A DNA stretch of 8,362 nt, taken from positions 1 to 8,362 of the forward strand of contig OMQI01000053.1 in assembly GCA_900313185.1 (NCBI GenBank). Reading direction: 5' to 3'. Under the pieces are notes generated by a model, which did no database searches, was not told where the DNA came from, and saw only the letters and a program-made list of their open reading frames with translations. Both the position numbers and the translations under genes were made by a program. Origin of the DNA: an uncultured Rhodospirillaceae bacterium. GTDB lineage: Bacteria; Pseudomonadota; Alphaproteobacteria; RF32; CAG-239. This document shows positions 1 through 5,436 of the stretch, piece by piece (the first letter of the stretch is position 1; each line of letters begins with the position of its first letter).

Positions 1-80
1 GGGCCGGAGAGAATCGAACTCTCACTTCCGAAGAAACCAGATTTTGAGTCTGGCGCGTCTACCAATTCCGCCACAACCCC
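1..80 (-). tRNA. tRNA-Leu (anticodon CAA), 3' end clipped by the window edge
   Basis: Read on the minus strand, this folds as a class II tRNA. The 5' acceptor strand GGGGTTG (80-74) faces CGGCCC at the window edge. The anticodon stem CCAGA/TCTGG encloses the loop CTCAAAA, whose middle triplet CAA (44-46) decodes the leucine codon UUG. A long variable arm with a CTT-CGG-AAG hairpin follows, which is typical of tRNA-Leu, and then a T arm GAGAG-TTCGATT-CTCTC. The last acceptor base, the discriminator base and any encoded CCA lie outside the window, so the gene is partial by a few bases. tRNA-Ser shares the long arm, but the CAA anticodon settles the identity. Confidence 0.96.
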
Positions 81-93
81 ATCGGCAATACCT

Positions 94-122
94 CTATTAC
101 TATAATAATTTTTATCCGTCAA
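94..122 (-). promoter_or_regulatory. Candidate sigma-70-type promoter of the tRNA-Leu gene
   Basis: On the minus strand a TTGACG box (122-117) matches the -35 consensus at five of six positions. It is followed after exactly 17 bases by TAATAG (99-94), a weak -10. A better-looking TATAGT lies three bases closer but gives a 14-base spacer. Transcription would start a few bases before the mature tRNA 5' end, leaving only a short leader, as expected for a tRNA gene. The -35 box is convincing; the exact -10 is uncertain. Confidence 0.5.
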
Positions 123-186
123 TACTTTTTTTAACATTTTGTAAAAAATATGTGTATTTTTACTTTTATTTTGCATAATTGTATGT

Positions 187-192
187 TATATT
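187..192 (+). promoter_or_regulatory. Candidate -10 box for the TPR-methyltransferase operon
   Basis: TATATT (five of six matches to TATAAT) lies 29 bases before the GTG start of the first plus-strand gene and is the best -10-like word in the intergenic region. I see no good -35 box 16-18 bases upstream, where the sequence is T-rich. The call rests on one short AT-rich motif in an AT-rich region, so it is tentative. Confidence 0.3.
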
Positions 193-221
193 AACCGCCA
201 GTTAGAAAAAAAGAGGGTAAC

Positions 222-1757
222 GTGGAAAATTTAGAGCATCAGGCTTCGGTTTACTTTGGCAATAGGGAGTATGCAAAAGCTCTTGAGATTTATCAGCTTC
301 TCTTTCAGGGAAATCCGAAAAGTGAAAGCTATGCCATAGCTTGCGGAATCTGCAATGATTCGCTCGGTGATAAAGATAAAGCGGCTCAATATTATATGGA
401 AGCTTTGAAAATCAATCGCAAGTCGGAAGCGGCATTATTGAACCTTTCCACTACGTTCTATGAACTCAAAGATTTTGAAAAATGTGAAGATTATGCTCGT
501 CGGGTGCTAGATATTAATCCGCAGAACGCTTCTGCTTGGCAAAATTTGGCCAATATCGCTTTTTGCGAAGAAAATTATGAAATAGCGTTGGAATACTATC
601 AGGAGATGTATAAGCATAATCCTAACAGTTATATTGCAATGATTAATATTGCCAATACTTATTATTGCCTCGGGAAATATGTGCTTGCTCTTGATTTTGC
701 CAAAAAATCTCTACAACGTCACCCGTCCAGTTCTTCCGCACATATATTGGCGGCAAATTCGCTTAATGCAATGGGCAAATATGAAAAAGCAATCGATATG
801 TATACAAGAGCATATGAGCTCGACGAAAGCAATGTCGATTTATTCAATTCTTTAAGCGATACCTACCACTATTTGAGTGATTGGGAAAATTGTTTGTTGT
901 TTGCGTGGCGTTTTGTTAAAAATTCTGCGGAACCGACGAGCGCTATGCAGCTTAATTTCGGATATTTGCTGTATGAATGTTATTCGGAAAAAAGCAAAGA
1001 ATTGGCGCAAAAATATGCTGCGAAGTGGTTGAAATTCTTTCCGGAGGATAAAATTGCTCGTCATATGGCAAACGCTTTGATTAACGGCGGAGCCTTGCAA
1101 GAAGCTGACAGCGAATTTATTAAGGAAACATTTGATTCGTTTGCTCCCGAGTTTGAAAAAACGTTGGCCGATTTGGAATATCAGGCTCCTGAATTGATTA
1201 AAGAGGCTCTGGAACAAAATCTTAAAACTTCCATATTTACCAAATATCATATTTTGGATTTGGGTTGCGGAACCGGTTTGTGTGGCGAAAAAATCAAAAA
1301 GTTTGCCACAATGCGCGGTTTAATCGGCGTCGATTTGTCGGAGAAAATGCTGGAAATAGCCAGAGCCAAGAAAATTTATGCCGAATTGTTCTGTGATGAC
1401 TTGTGTCATTATATGGAAAACAGTGAGTATTTCTTCCACGTAATAGTTGCTTCTGATGTGTTGACATATTTCGGTGATTTAACCAAAGTCTGTGTCAGAG
1501 TGGCTCGTTCGCTCACTCCGGACGGTTTGTTTGTGTTTACATTTTCGGAAAATGAAATAAATAAGGAAGATTTTTATATGGCTCCGAGCGGTCGTTTTGT
1601 TCACGCTCCGGCCTATGTGGAAAGAGTGCTCAAAAGCGCCGGTCTTAAGGTTATATCCAGCGAAAGACATATTTTGCGCAATGAGGCGGAAATTCCGGTA
1701 TATGGCTATGTTACGGTGGCACGCAAACCTGATTTGACGCAGAAGAAAAGTTCATAG
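222..1757 (+). CDS. TPR-repeat protein with C-terminal SAM-dependent methyltransferase domain (COG4976 type)
   Basis: Predicted cytoplasmic methyltransferase of 511 residues; the substrate is unknown. Residues 2-238 form about seven tetratricopeptide repeats of ~34 residues, with repeated signatures such as NYEIALEYYQ (118-127) and KYEKAIDMYTRAYEL (186-200), probably a protein-docking surface. A linker, FDSFAPEFEK (304-313), matches the conserved segment that precedes the methyltransferase domain in COG4976 proteins. The Rossmann domain follows: motif I ILDLGCGTG (344-352), which binds S-adenosylmethionine; GVDLSEKML (369-377) with the acidic residue that contacts the ribose; and VASDVLTYFGD (409-419) as motif IV. 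No signal peptide or membrane segment is seen. The start is GTG, chosen because AGAGGG (212-217) sits 4 bases before it and no better in-frame start is near. The next gene begins 13 bases after the stop, so the two are probably an operon. Family assignment is firm; the methylated target cannot be read from the sequence. Confidence 0.93.
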   Translation: MENLEHQASVYFGNREYAKALEIYQLLFQGNPKSESYAIACGICNDSLGDKDKAAQYYMEALKINRKSEAALLNLSTTFYELKDFEKCEDYARRVLDINPQNASAWQNLANIAFCEENYEIALEYYQEMYKHNPNSYIAMINIANTYYCLGKYVLALDFAKKSLQRHPSSSSAHILAANSLNAMGKYEKAIDMYTRAYELDESNVDLFNSLSDTYHYLSDWENCLLFAWRFVKNSAEPTSAMQLNFGYLLYECYSEKSKELAQKYAAKWLKFFPEDKIARHMANALINGGALQEADSEFIKETFDSFAPEFEKTLADLEYQAPELIKEALEQNLKTSIFTKYHILDLGCGTGLCGEKIKKFATMRGLIGVDLSEKMLEIARAKKIYAELFCDDLCHYMENSEYFFHVIVASDVLTYFGDLTKVCVRVARSLTPDGLFVFTFSENEINKEDFYMAPSGRFVHAPAYVERVLKSAGLKVISSERHILRNEAEIPVYGYVTVARKPDLTQKKSS

Positions 1758-1770
1758 CAAGGATTAAACA

Positions 1771-2466
1771 ATGAAAAAGTTTTTGCTGCTGATGATATGT
1801 CTTTCATTTTTTTCATTTGCGGCAATAGCCAAAGAACGAAACCTACAAATTGCTTCTTATGCTTTTGATGCTCCCGACAGAGTAGCCAGAGATAGACAAA
1901 CACTCGCTCGATATTTAACTCGTCCATATCACAACGATTATGATAAATTGCAAGCGATAGCTTATTGGATTGCTTCACACATTGCTTATGACGGTTATAA
2001 GTACAGCGGAGGGAAAACAAGTGAGCGGGAAATGCAATTTGAGTATGATATTTTACAGTATCGGACAGGTATTTGTGAGGAGTTTGCAGAATTGTTTAAG
2101 GAGCTTGCTCAGGCGGCTAATATATCCGGTGTTGAATATGTCAGAGGATATGTTTTAGAAAATCAGAGTAGAATTAAACGTAGTTATAAAAGGAAGGATG
2201 TGCAAAAGCAAATCGGACACGCTTGGAACAGAGTTACTTTGGGGAAACGCAAGTTTTTTGTAGATACAACTTTTATGTCCAGAGCTCGTATAGGAGGAGA
2301 TTCTATCAGAGCAGGTTCTTCATCTAAACACAGGTATGATGTAAAGAGTCGTCAACGCCAAAATGAAATTAATATGAATGTTAATGATTTTTTCTTCGAT
2401 TTCACTCCAAAAGAAGAGTTGAAGAGATTCTGGATGATTCATTTAATGGATGAATTCGTTAATTAA
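1771..2466 (+). CDS. Exported transglutaminase-like superfamily protein
   Basis: Small secreted protein of 231 residues. Residues 1-20 form a signal peptide: KK, a hydrophobic core, then AAIA before KE. No lipobox Cys is present, so a periplasmic product is expected. The mature part has the transglutaminase-like fold signature in order: RTGICEEFAELF with Cys102 at the head of a helix, GHAWNRV with His150, and KFFVDTTF with Asp165. This Cys-His-Asp triad is complete, so the enzyme should be active. Bacterial members are usually cysteine proteases or amidases rather than true cross-linkers; the substrate is unknown. A basic, low-complexity stretch follows the triad (about 171-196), and the C-terminus is acidic and aromatic. 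The ATG is supported by AAGGA (1759-1763), 7 bases upstream. It lies 13 bases after the TPR-methyltransferase gene and is probably cotranscribed with it. Confidence 0.88.
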   Translation: MKKFLLLMICLSFFSFAAIAKERNLQIASYAFDAPDRVARDRQTLARYLTRPYHNDYDKLQAIAYWIASHIAYDGYKYSGGKTSEREMQFEYDILQYRTGICEEFAELFKELAQAANISGVEYVRGYVLENQSRIKRSYKRKDVQKQIGHAWNRVTLGKRKFFVDTTFMSRARIGGDSIRAGSSSKHRYDVKSRQRQNEINMNVNDFFFDFTPKEELKRFWMIHLMDEFVN

Positions 2467-2500
2467 ATTAAGATTATTCAGCAAAAAATATAAAAGAAAA

Positions 2501-2522
2501 GAGGGTAACTTTTGCTACCCTC
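2501..2522 (-). terminator. Intrinsic terminator of the lipoprotein gene, in a convergent gap
   Basis: GAGGGTA (2501-2507) and TACCCTC (2516-2522) form a perfect 7-bp stem with an 8-base loop. On the minus strand the hairpin is followed directly by TTTTCTTTTA (2500-2491), so it fits a terminator for the lipoprotein gene that ends at 2562. Read on the plus strand it is followed by a moderately T-rich CAATCTTCAATTTTC, so it may also stop the transglutaminase transcript, but less efficiently. Confidence 0.75.
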
Positions 2523-2561
2523 CAATCTTCAATTTTCAGAAAATTTACTTACTAGAGTAAA

Positions 2562-2975
2562 TTACATCGGCTGTTGGCTAACCAAAGCAGGTTGACCACA
2601 GTTTCCGCTTTCGCAAACTTCAGCTCTGTTGTAAGGGCGAGTTTCATAAGCGGTTGTTTCAAATGTGCGCGGTTCATATACTGTGCGGTAAGTAGTGTTC
2701 TTGAACACAACTTTAACCGGTGTTCTTACAGTATATTCTCTGGCCTGACAAGCACAAGTAGGGCAGCAAGCTGCGGCTACCGGAGCAGGAGCCGGTTGAT
2801 ATTGAACCTGTTGAACTGGCATTGGAGCCGGTTTAGGTTGTTCGGCAACGATGGCGCCGCCACAGCCACCACGACCTGCATAACGATAGTTACGATTATC
2901 GTTTGCTTCGTCGCTGGCGCAAGCTGTCAAGCCGGCGGTCAAAACCAACACTGATAAATAAAATAAGTTTTTCAT
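2562..2975 (-). CDS. Small Cys/Pro-rich lipoprotein of unknown function
   Basis: Putative outer- or inner-membrane lipoprotein of 137 residues; I do not recognise the family. Residues 1-18 form a lipoprotein signal peptide ending in the lipobox LTAC, with Cys19 as the lipidated residue. The +2 residue is Ala, which by the Escherichia coli rule would favour sorting to the outer membrane. After a polar segment come GRGGCGG (35-40ish), a Pro/Ala/Gln-rich linker (46-67), the cluster CCPTCAC (70-76), a Thr/Tyr/Arg-rich stretch of imperfect short repeats (81-115) and CESGNCG near the end (121-127). This leaves seven cysteines in the mature chain besides the lipidated one, suggesting disulfides or metal binding in the envelope. 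CTGGAGG (2987-2981 on the minus strand) lies 5 bases before the ATG and fixes the start. It stands alone as a single-gene unit with its own terminator and promoter candidate. Confidence 0.85.
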   Translation of the reverse strand: MKNLFYLSVLVLTAGLTACASDEANDNRNYRYAGRGGCGGAIVAEQPKPAPMPVQQVQYQPAPAPVAAACCPTCACQAREYTVRTPVKVVFKNTTYRTVYEPRTFETTAYETRPYNRAEVCESGNCGQPALVSQQPM

Positions 2976-3028
2976 AAATACCTCCAGTTAATTTCCTGAA
3001 AATTTAGACATTCATAACTCTGATTTAA

Positions 3029-3057
3029 CTATTAACAGAAAATTAATCATTTGTTAA
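3029..3057 (-). promoter_or_regulatory. Candidate promoter of the lipoprotein gene
   Basis: On the minus strand TTAACA (3057-3052, five of six matches to the -35 consensus) is followed after exactly 17 bases by TAATAG (3034-3029). The same weak -10 word occurs in the tRNA promoter candidate. The predicted start would give a leader of about 45-50 bases before the ATG at 2975. The region is so AT-rich that chance matches are likely. Confidence 0.35.
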
Positions 3058-3090
3058 GCATTTTTTTACTTTTTATTAAATTTTATACAA

Positions 3091-3114
3091 AAAAAGCCGT
3101 TTTTGCGGGTTTTT
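3091..3114 (-). terminator. Weak terminator-like hairpin
   Basis: CCG (3097-3099) pairs with CGG (3106-3108) and AAAAA (3091-3095) pairs with TTTTT (3110-3114), with one mismatched pair between the two halves. On the minus strand a run of T follows the short GC part. It sits upstream of the lipoprotein promoter candidate, where it could stop read-through from the right. Only three GC pairs support it. Confidence 0.25.
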
Positions 3115-3262
3115 GGGACATAAAATTTTGTTTGAATTTTCTGCCTGATTTTAATAGTGATTTGTTTTATTTAAAATAACATATTGATTTTGCATAATAA
3201 TTTATTTTTTCCCCGATTCGCATTTTTAATCTTGAATTTGATAATGTGTATATATTAACTTA

Positions 3263-3310
3263 TTAATAATTTTTCAACTTGTTAATAATTTTTAGCAAAT
3301 ATTAATTTTT
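3263..3310. repeat. Short tandem AT-rich repeat, about 19-bp period
   Basis: The 12-mer TTAATAATTTTT occurs exactly at 3263-3274 and 3282-3293, 19 bases apart. A degenerate third copy, TTAATTTTT, begins at 3302, 20 bases after the second. The intervening bases differ (CAACTTG and AGCAAAT). Such spacing could reflect a repeated protein-binding site, but AT-rich sequence produces repeats of this kind by chance. Confidence 0.4.
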
Positions 3311-3323
3311 GTATTTAAAGTAT

Positions 3324-3354
3324 AAAAAAAGCGCCTGTTGCAGGCGCTTTTTTT
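3324..3354 (-). terminator. Strong intrinsic terminator, symmetric
   Basis: GCGCCTG (3331-3337) and CAGGCGC (3341-3347) form a perfect GC-rich stem around TTG. Seven A (3324-3330) precede it and seven T (3348-3354) follow it, so it works in either direction. On the minus strand it begins 2 bases after the stop codon of the 98-residue gene and clearly ends that transcript. No gene reads toward it from the left on the plus strand, so that direction has no obvious use. Confidence 0.9.
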
Positions 3355-3356
3355 AA

Positions 3357-3653
3357 TCATTTGTTTCGGGTTCCTCTTCTTTTGTACGGAGTGCCGAAAG
3401 TTTTTTTGCTTTTTACCGGAGCTTTACGGGCAGGTTTGAAAACCCGTTCCTTTTTCTCTTCAACTGTGGTAGTAACCACCGTCACATTCGGTAACTCGGG
3501 CTTGAGGACGAACGGCAGGTATTCCTGATTGTTTTCGTCGACAGCCACAATTTCAATTTCTTTGCCGGGTAGCGCTTCCTTCATCAAGCTCAACTCTATT
3601 GGCGGCTCGGGAGGAGGTGTGGCCGGTGCTAATGGAACAAAAAATAATAACAT
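3357..3653 (-). CDS. Small hypothetical protein, proline-rich N-terminus and very basic C-terminus
   Basis: A 98-residue protein that I do not recognise. It begins with a short hydrophobic stretch, MLLFFVPLAPA, then a Pro-rich segment PATPPPEPPIE (10-20). A central acidic part with likely beta strands (IEIVAVDENNQEYLPFVL) and a Thr/Val run VTVVTTTVEE follow. The last ~30 residues are strongly basic (RKAPVKSKK, YKRRGTRNK), as in nucleic-acid-binding tails. The hydrophobic start is too short for a standard signal peptide. The ATG lies 12 bases after the stop of the gene before it on the same strand, so the two are probably one transcript, but no Shine-Dalgarno sequence precedes it. A strong terminator follows immediately. 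GC is about 48 % in the 60 bases counted at 3421-3480. Lysine codons are mostly AAA, closer to the neighbours than its partner. A phage or element gene is possible but unproven. Confidence 0.6.
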   Translation of the reverse strand: MLLFFVPLAPATPPPEPPIELSLMKEALPGKEIEIVAVDENNQEYLPFVLKPELPNVTVVTTTVEEKKERVFKPARKAPVKSKKTFGTPYKRRGTRNK

Positions 3654-3665
3654 AAGCGTATCTGG

Positions 3666-4154
3666 TTAGAAGTCGATTTCACGTAGTTCTTCACTGTTGA
3701 TGTTCAGTTTGTTACGACGTGGAGCCGTATCGTGATGAGCAGTAAATCTGGGCAAGCCGTTAACGGTGTCCTTGATGCGATAGCTCACTCCTTTAATTCG
3801 GAATGTCTTCATATCCTTGTGCCTGACCGAGAGGTTGCGGCGATCAACGATATCGGCCTTACCGGATTCGATGCCGACGATAATCGTCTTGTTGGCGTTG
3901 ACGTTCTTCATAAAGCAGAGGAATGGAACGCCGGCAGGGTTGGTAAAGCGACTCTTCTTTGTATCCTTAGGCGATGATACGGTCTTCTGTTTGCCGAACT
4001 TCGCCTGACGAGAGGATATAATCACCCGAGCCACCATAACGTTGCCATCGGTGACAAGTTGGCGCTTGTGATTGGCATTGTAGTCCGTAACTGCCTGATT
4101 CATCTTGTTGTTAGCAACTAATGCATTTGTTTTTGCTGCACAAATCTCTTTCAT
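3666..4154 (-). CDS. Hypothetical protein, probable acquired gene
   Basis: A protein of 162 residues from the ATG chosen here, basic and without signal peptide or membrane segment; I recognise no family. The sequence is a continuous mix of short predicted strands and basic residues (for example KTIIVGIESGKADIVDRRN and FRIKGVSYRIKDTV) and ends in an acidic NSEELREIDF. Two 60-base stretches counted inside it have 31 and 32 G+C (about 52 %), well above neighbouring genes. Thirteen of 18 lysines use AAG, and AAC, ATC and GCC are frequent, unlike the AAA-rich genes around it. An in-frame TTG two codons upstream (4160) is an alternative start; neither start has a Shine-Dalgarno sequence. It is followed after 12 bases by the 98-residue gene. 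The 130-base gap to accA has no clear terminator, so read-through from accA is possible. Consistent strand and codon pattern argue that it is coding; its function is unknown. Confidence 0.6.
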   Translation of the reverse strand: MKEICAAKTNALVANNKMNQAVTDYNANHKRQLVTDGNVMVARVIISSRQAKFGKQKTVSSPKDTKKSRFTNPAGVPFLCFMKNVNANKTIIVGIESGKADIVDRRNLSVRHKDMKTFRIKGVSYRIKDTVNGLPRFTAHHDTAPRRNKLNINSEELREIDF

Positions 4155-4284
4155 ACGCAAATTGGTTTTAAAGTTATATAATAAAAATTTAGAAAATCGA
4201 ATCGTTTATATCACTATTTATTGCCAAAATCAAGCAAAAATGACAAAATTTAGTAAAAAACTTGTAATTATTTGAATCAGTGTT

Positions 4285-5268
4285 TTATTTTAATTTAATG
4301 GCTTGAACAAATTGCGAGCCTATTTTCATAAACTTCTCGGTACGTTGCTTTTTCAACTTGTCAGAGTTTATCATGCTCAACTCTTGCAAATTCTGCTTCA
4401 AAGCAATACGAAGATTCTCAATGGTTTGATTGGCATCACGATGTGCACCGCCAATCGGTTCGCTGACAATTTCGTCAATAATGCCAAGCTTTTTCAAATC
4501 TTGAGCGGTAAGGTGCAATGCTTCGGTTGCTTCTTTGGTCTTTTCGGCAGAACGCCACAATATGGAAGCACATCCTTCAGGAGAAATTACCGAATAAATG
4601 GAGTTTTCGAGCATTAAAACTTTATCGGCAACGGCAATAGCAATAGCCCCGCCGGAACCGCCTTCGCCGATTACCGTAGCAATAATCGGAGTCTTAATTT
4701 GCAGGCATTTTTCGATTGATGTAGCAATCGCTTCAGCCTGTCCTCTGGCTTCGGCATCTATTCCCGGATAAGCTCCGGCAGTATCAACAAAACTTAATAC
4801 CGGTAATTTAAACTTTTCCGCCATATCCATAAGACGTTGGGCTTTACGATACCCTTCAGGCCGTGCCATACCGAAATTGTATTTAATGCGAGAATCCAAA
4901 TCATTGCCTTTTTCCTGTCCGATGATTACCACCGGAGTATTTTCAAACGAACCTATACCGCATACCATCGCTTTGTCATCACCGAAACAACGGTCTCCGC
5001 ATAACAAAGTGAAATCTTTGATAAGTGTATTTATATAATCCAAACAATGCGGACGGTTAGGGTGTCTGGCTATTTGTGCTTTTTGCCACGGAGTAAGGTG
5101 CTTATATACATTTTCAATATGAGTTTGCAGATGTTTTTGTAATTTTTTAATTTCTCGACTGATGTCTAAGTCCTCATCTTTTGCCATAGATTGCAAGTGT
5201 TCTATCTTGCTTTCAAGTTCAACGATAGTCTTTTCAAAATCCAAAACAACGATTTCTTTTTCACTCAT
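4285..5268 (-). CDS. accA: Acetyl-CoA carboxylase carboxyltransferase subunit alpha
   Basis: Cytoplasmic subunit that, with the zinc-binding AccD subunit, transfers the carboxyl group from biotin on AccB to acetyl-CoA, making malonyl-CoA for fatty-acid synthesis. The 327 residues match the usual length (about 315-325). The N-terminal helical region starts LDFEKTIVELESKIEHL (9-25). HLTPWQKAQIARHPNRP (57-73) is diagnostic of AccA, as is RPEGYRKAQRLMDMAEKF (136-153). The crotonase-type core carries SFVDTAGAYPGIDAEARGQ (159-177) and the oxyanion/CoA-binding loop GEGGSGGAIAIAVADKVLM (201-219), then SVISPEGCASILWR (226-239). All key motifs are intact. The start is supported by GAGGT just upstream on the minus strand. 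accD is not in the window, which is common because the two genes are often unlinked. It diverges from the membrane-protein gene to its right. Confidence 0.97.
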   Translation of the reverse strand: MSEKEIVVLDFEKTIVELESKIEHLQSMAKDEDLDISREIKKLQKHLQTHIENVYKHLTPWQKAQIARHPNRPHCLDYINTLIKDFTLLCGDRCFGDDKAMVCGIGSFENTPVVIIGQEKGNDLDSRIKYNFGMARPEGYRKAQRLMDMAEKFKLPVLSFVDTAGAYPGIDAEARGQAEAIATSIEKCLQIKTPIIATVIGEGGSGGAIAIAVADKVLMLENSIYSVISPEGCASILWRSAEKTKEATEALHLTAQDLKKLGIIDEIVSEPIGGAHRDANQTIENLRIALKQNLQELSMINSDKLKKQRTEKFMKIGSQFVQAIKLK

Positions 5269-5389
5269 TTCTTACCTCGTTACTAAAATTACGGGGTGCA
5301 GTTTAGCACATTTTTTTTAAATGTTTAGTTTTTTTTTGAGGCTGTTAATGTTTATATCTTATTTTAACAAAAAATTTGCTAATTGACGC

Positions 5390-5395
5390 TATAAT
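5390..5395 (+). promoter_or_regulatory. Candidate -10 box for the membrane protein-yejA operon
   Basis: A perfect TATAAT lies 41 bases before the ATG at 5437, in the 168-base divergent gap with accA. The -35 side is poor: TTAACA (5364-5369) gives a 20-base spacer, and TTGACG (5383-5388) is too close to pair with this -10. That TTGACG could instead pair with TTATTT at 5406-5411 (17-base spacer). A promoter for the plus-strand operon must lie in this gap; its exact position is uncertain. I see no convincing promoter for accA on the other strand. Confidence 0.4.
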
Positions 5396-5436
5396 AAACG
5401 AAAGTTTATTTTAAAGAGAAAAAGAAGGTATAAAAA

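Larger units (their letters stand above)
2976..3356. other. Gene-free AT-rich intergenic region (381 bp)
   Basis: I find no credible coding region or RNA gene here. It contains the ribosome-binding site and promoter candidate of the lipoprotein gene at its left end, a weak hairpin at 3091-3114, a tandem TTAATAATTTTT repeat at 3263-3310 and a strong intrinsic terminator at 3324-3354. Most of the remainder (about 3120-3250) is AT-rich sequence in which I see no clear motif. Confidence 0.7.

Noticed and set aside
852..1250. Minus-strand open frame of 132 codons inside the TPR-methyltransferase gene
   Set aside because: It lies fully inside a gene with clear TPR repeats and has no start signal; it is a mirror of AAA/GAA-rich coding sequence.
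2574..2954. Plus-strand open frame of 126 codons opposite the lipoprotein gene
   Set aside because: The minus strand has a GGAGG site, a lipobox signal peptide, a promoter candidate and a terminator. The plus-strand frame has none of these and is the reverse of a Pro/Cys-rich gene.
3181..3210. Second dif-like word (TTTTGCATAAT) in the long intergenic region
   Set aside because: Only one arm is present; the other side does not form the inverted partner, so the 12-base match with 168-179 is probably AT-rich coincidence.
3732..3977. Plus-strand open frame of 81 codons opposite the 162-residue gene, with a protein-like composition
   Set aside because: It covers only half of the GC-rich block and has no ribosome-binding site. 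Its protein-like look is explained by the complementary codons of the longer minus-strand frame, which fills the block and is followed at 12 bases by another frame on the same strand.
4158..4160. TTG as the start of the 162-residue gene
   Set aside because: An ATG lies two codons downstream and neither start has a ribosome-binding site, so the commoner codon was chosen. The difference is two residues.
4155..4284. Bacteroidetes-type promoter (TAnnTTTG) before the cassette
   Set aside because: Only TAACTTTA is found on the minus strand, one base off the -7 motif, and I could not find the matching upstream TTTG at the right distance.
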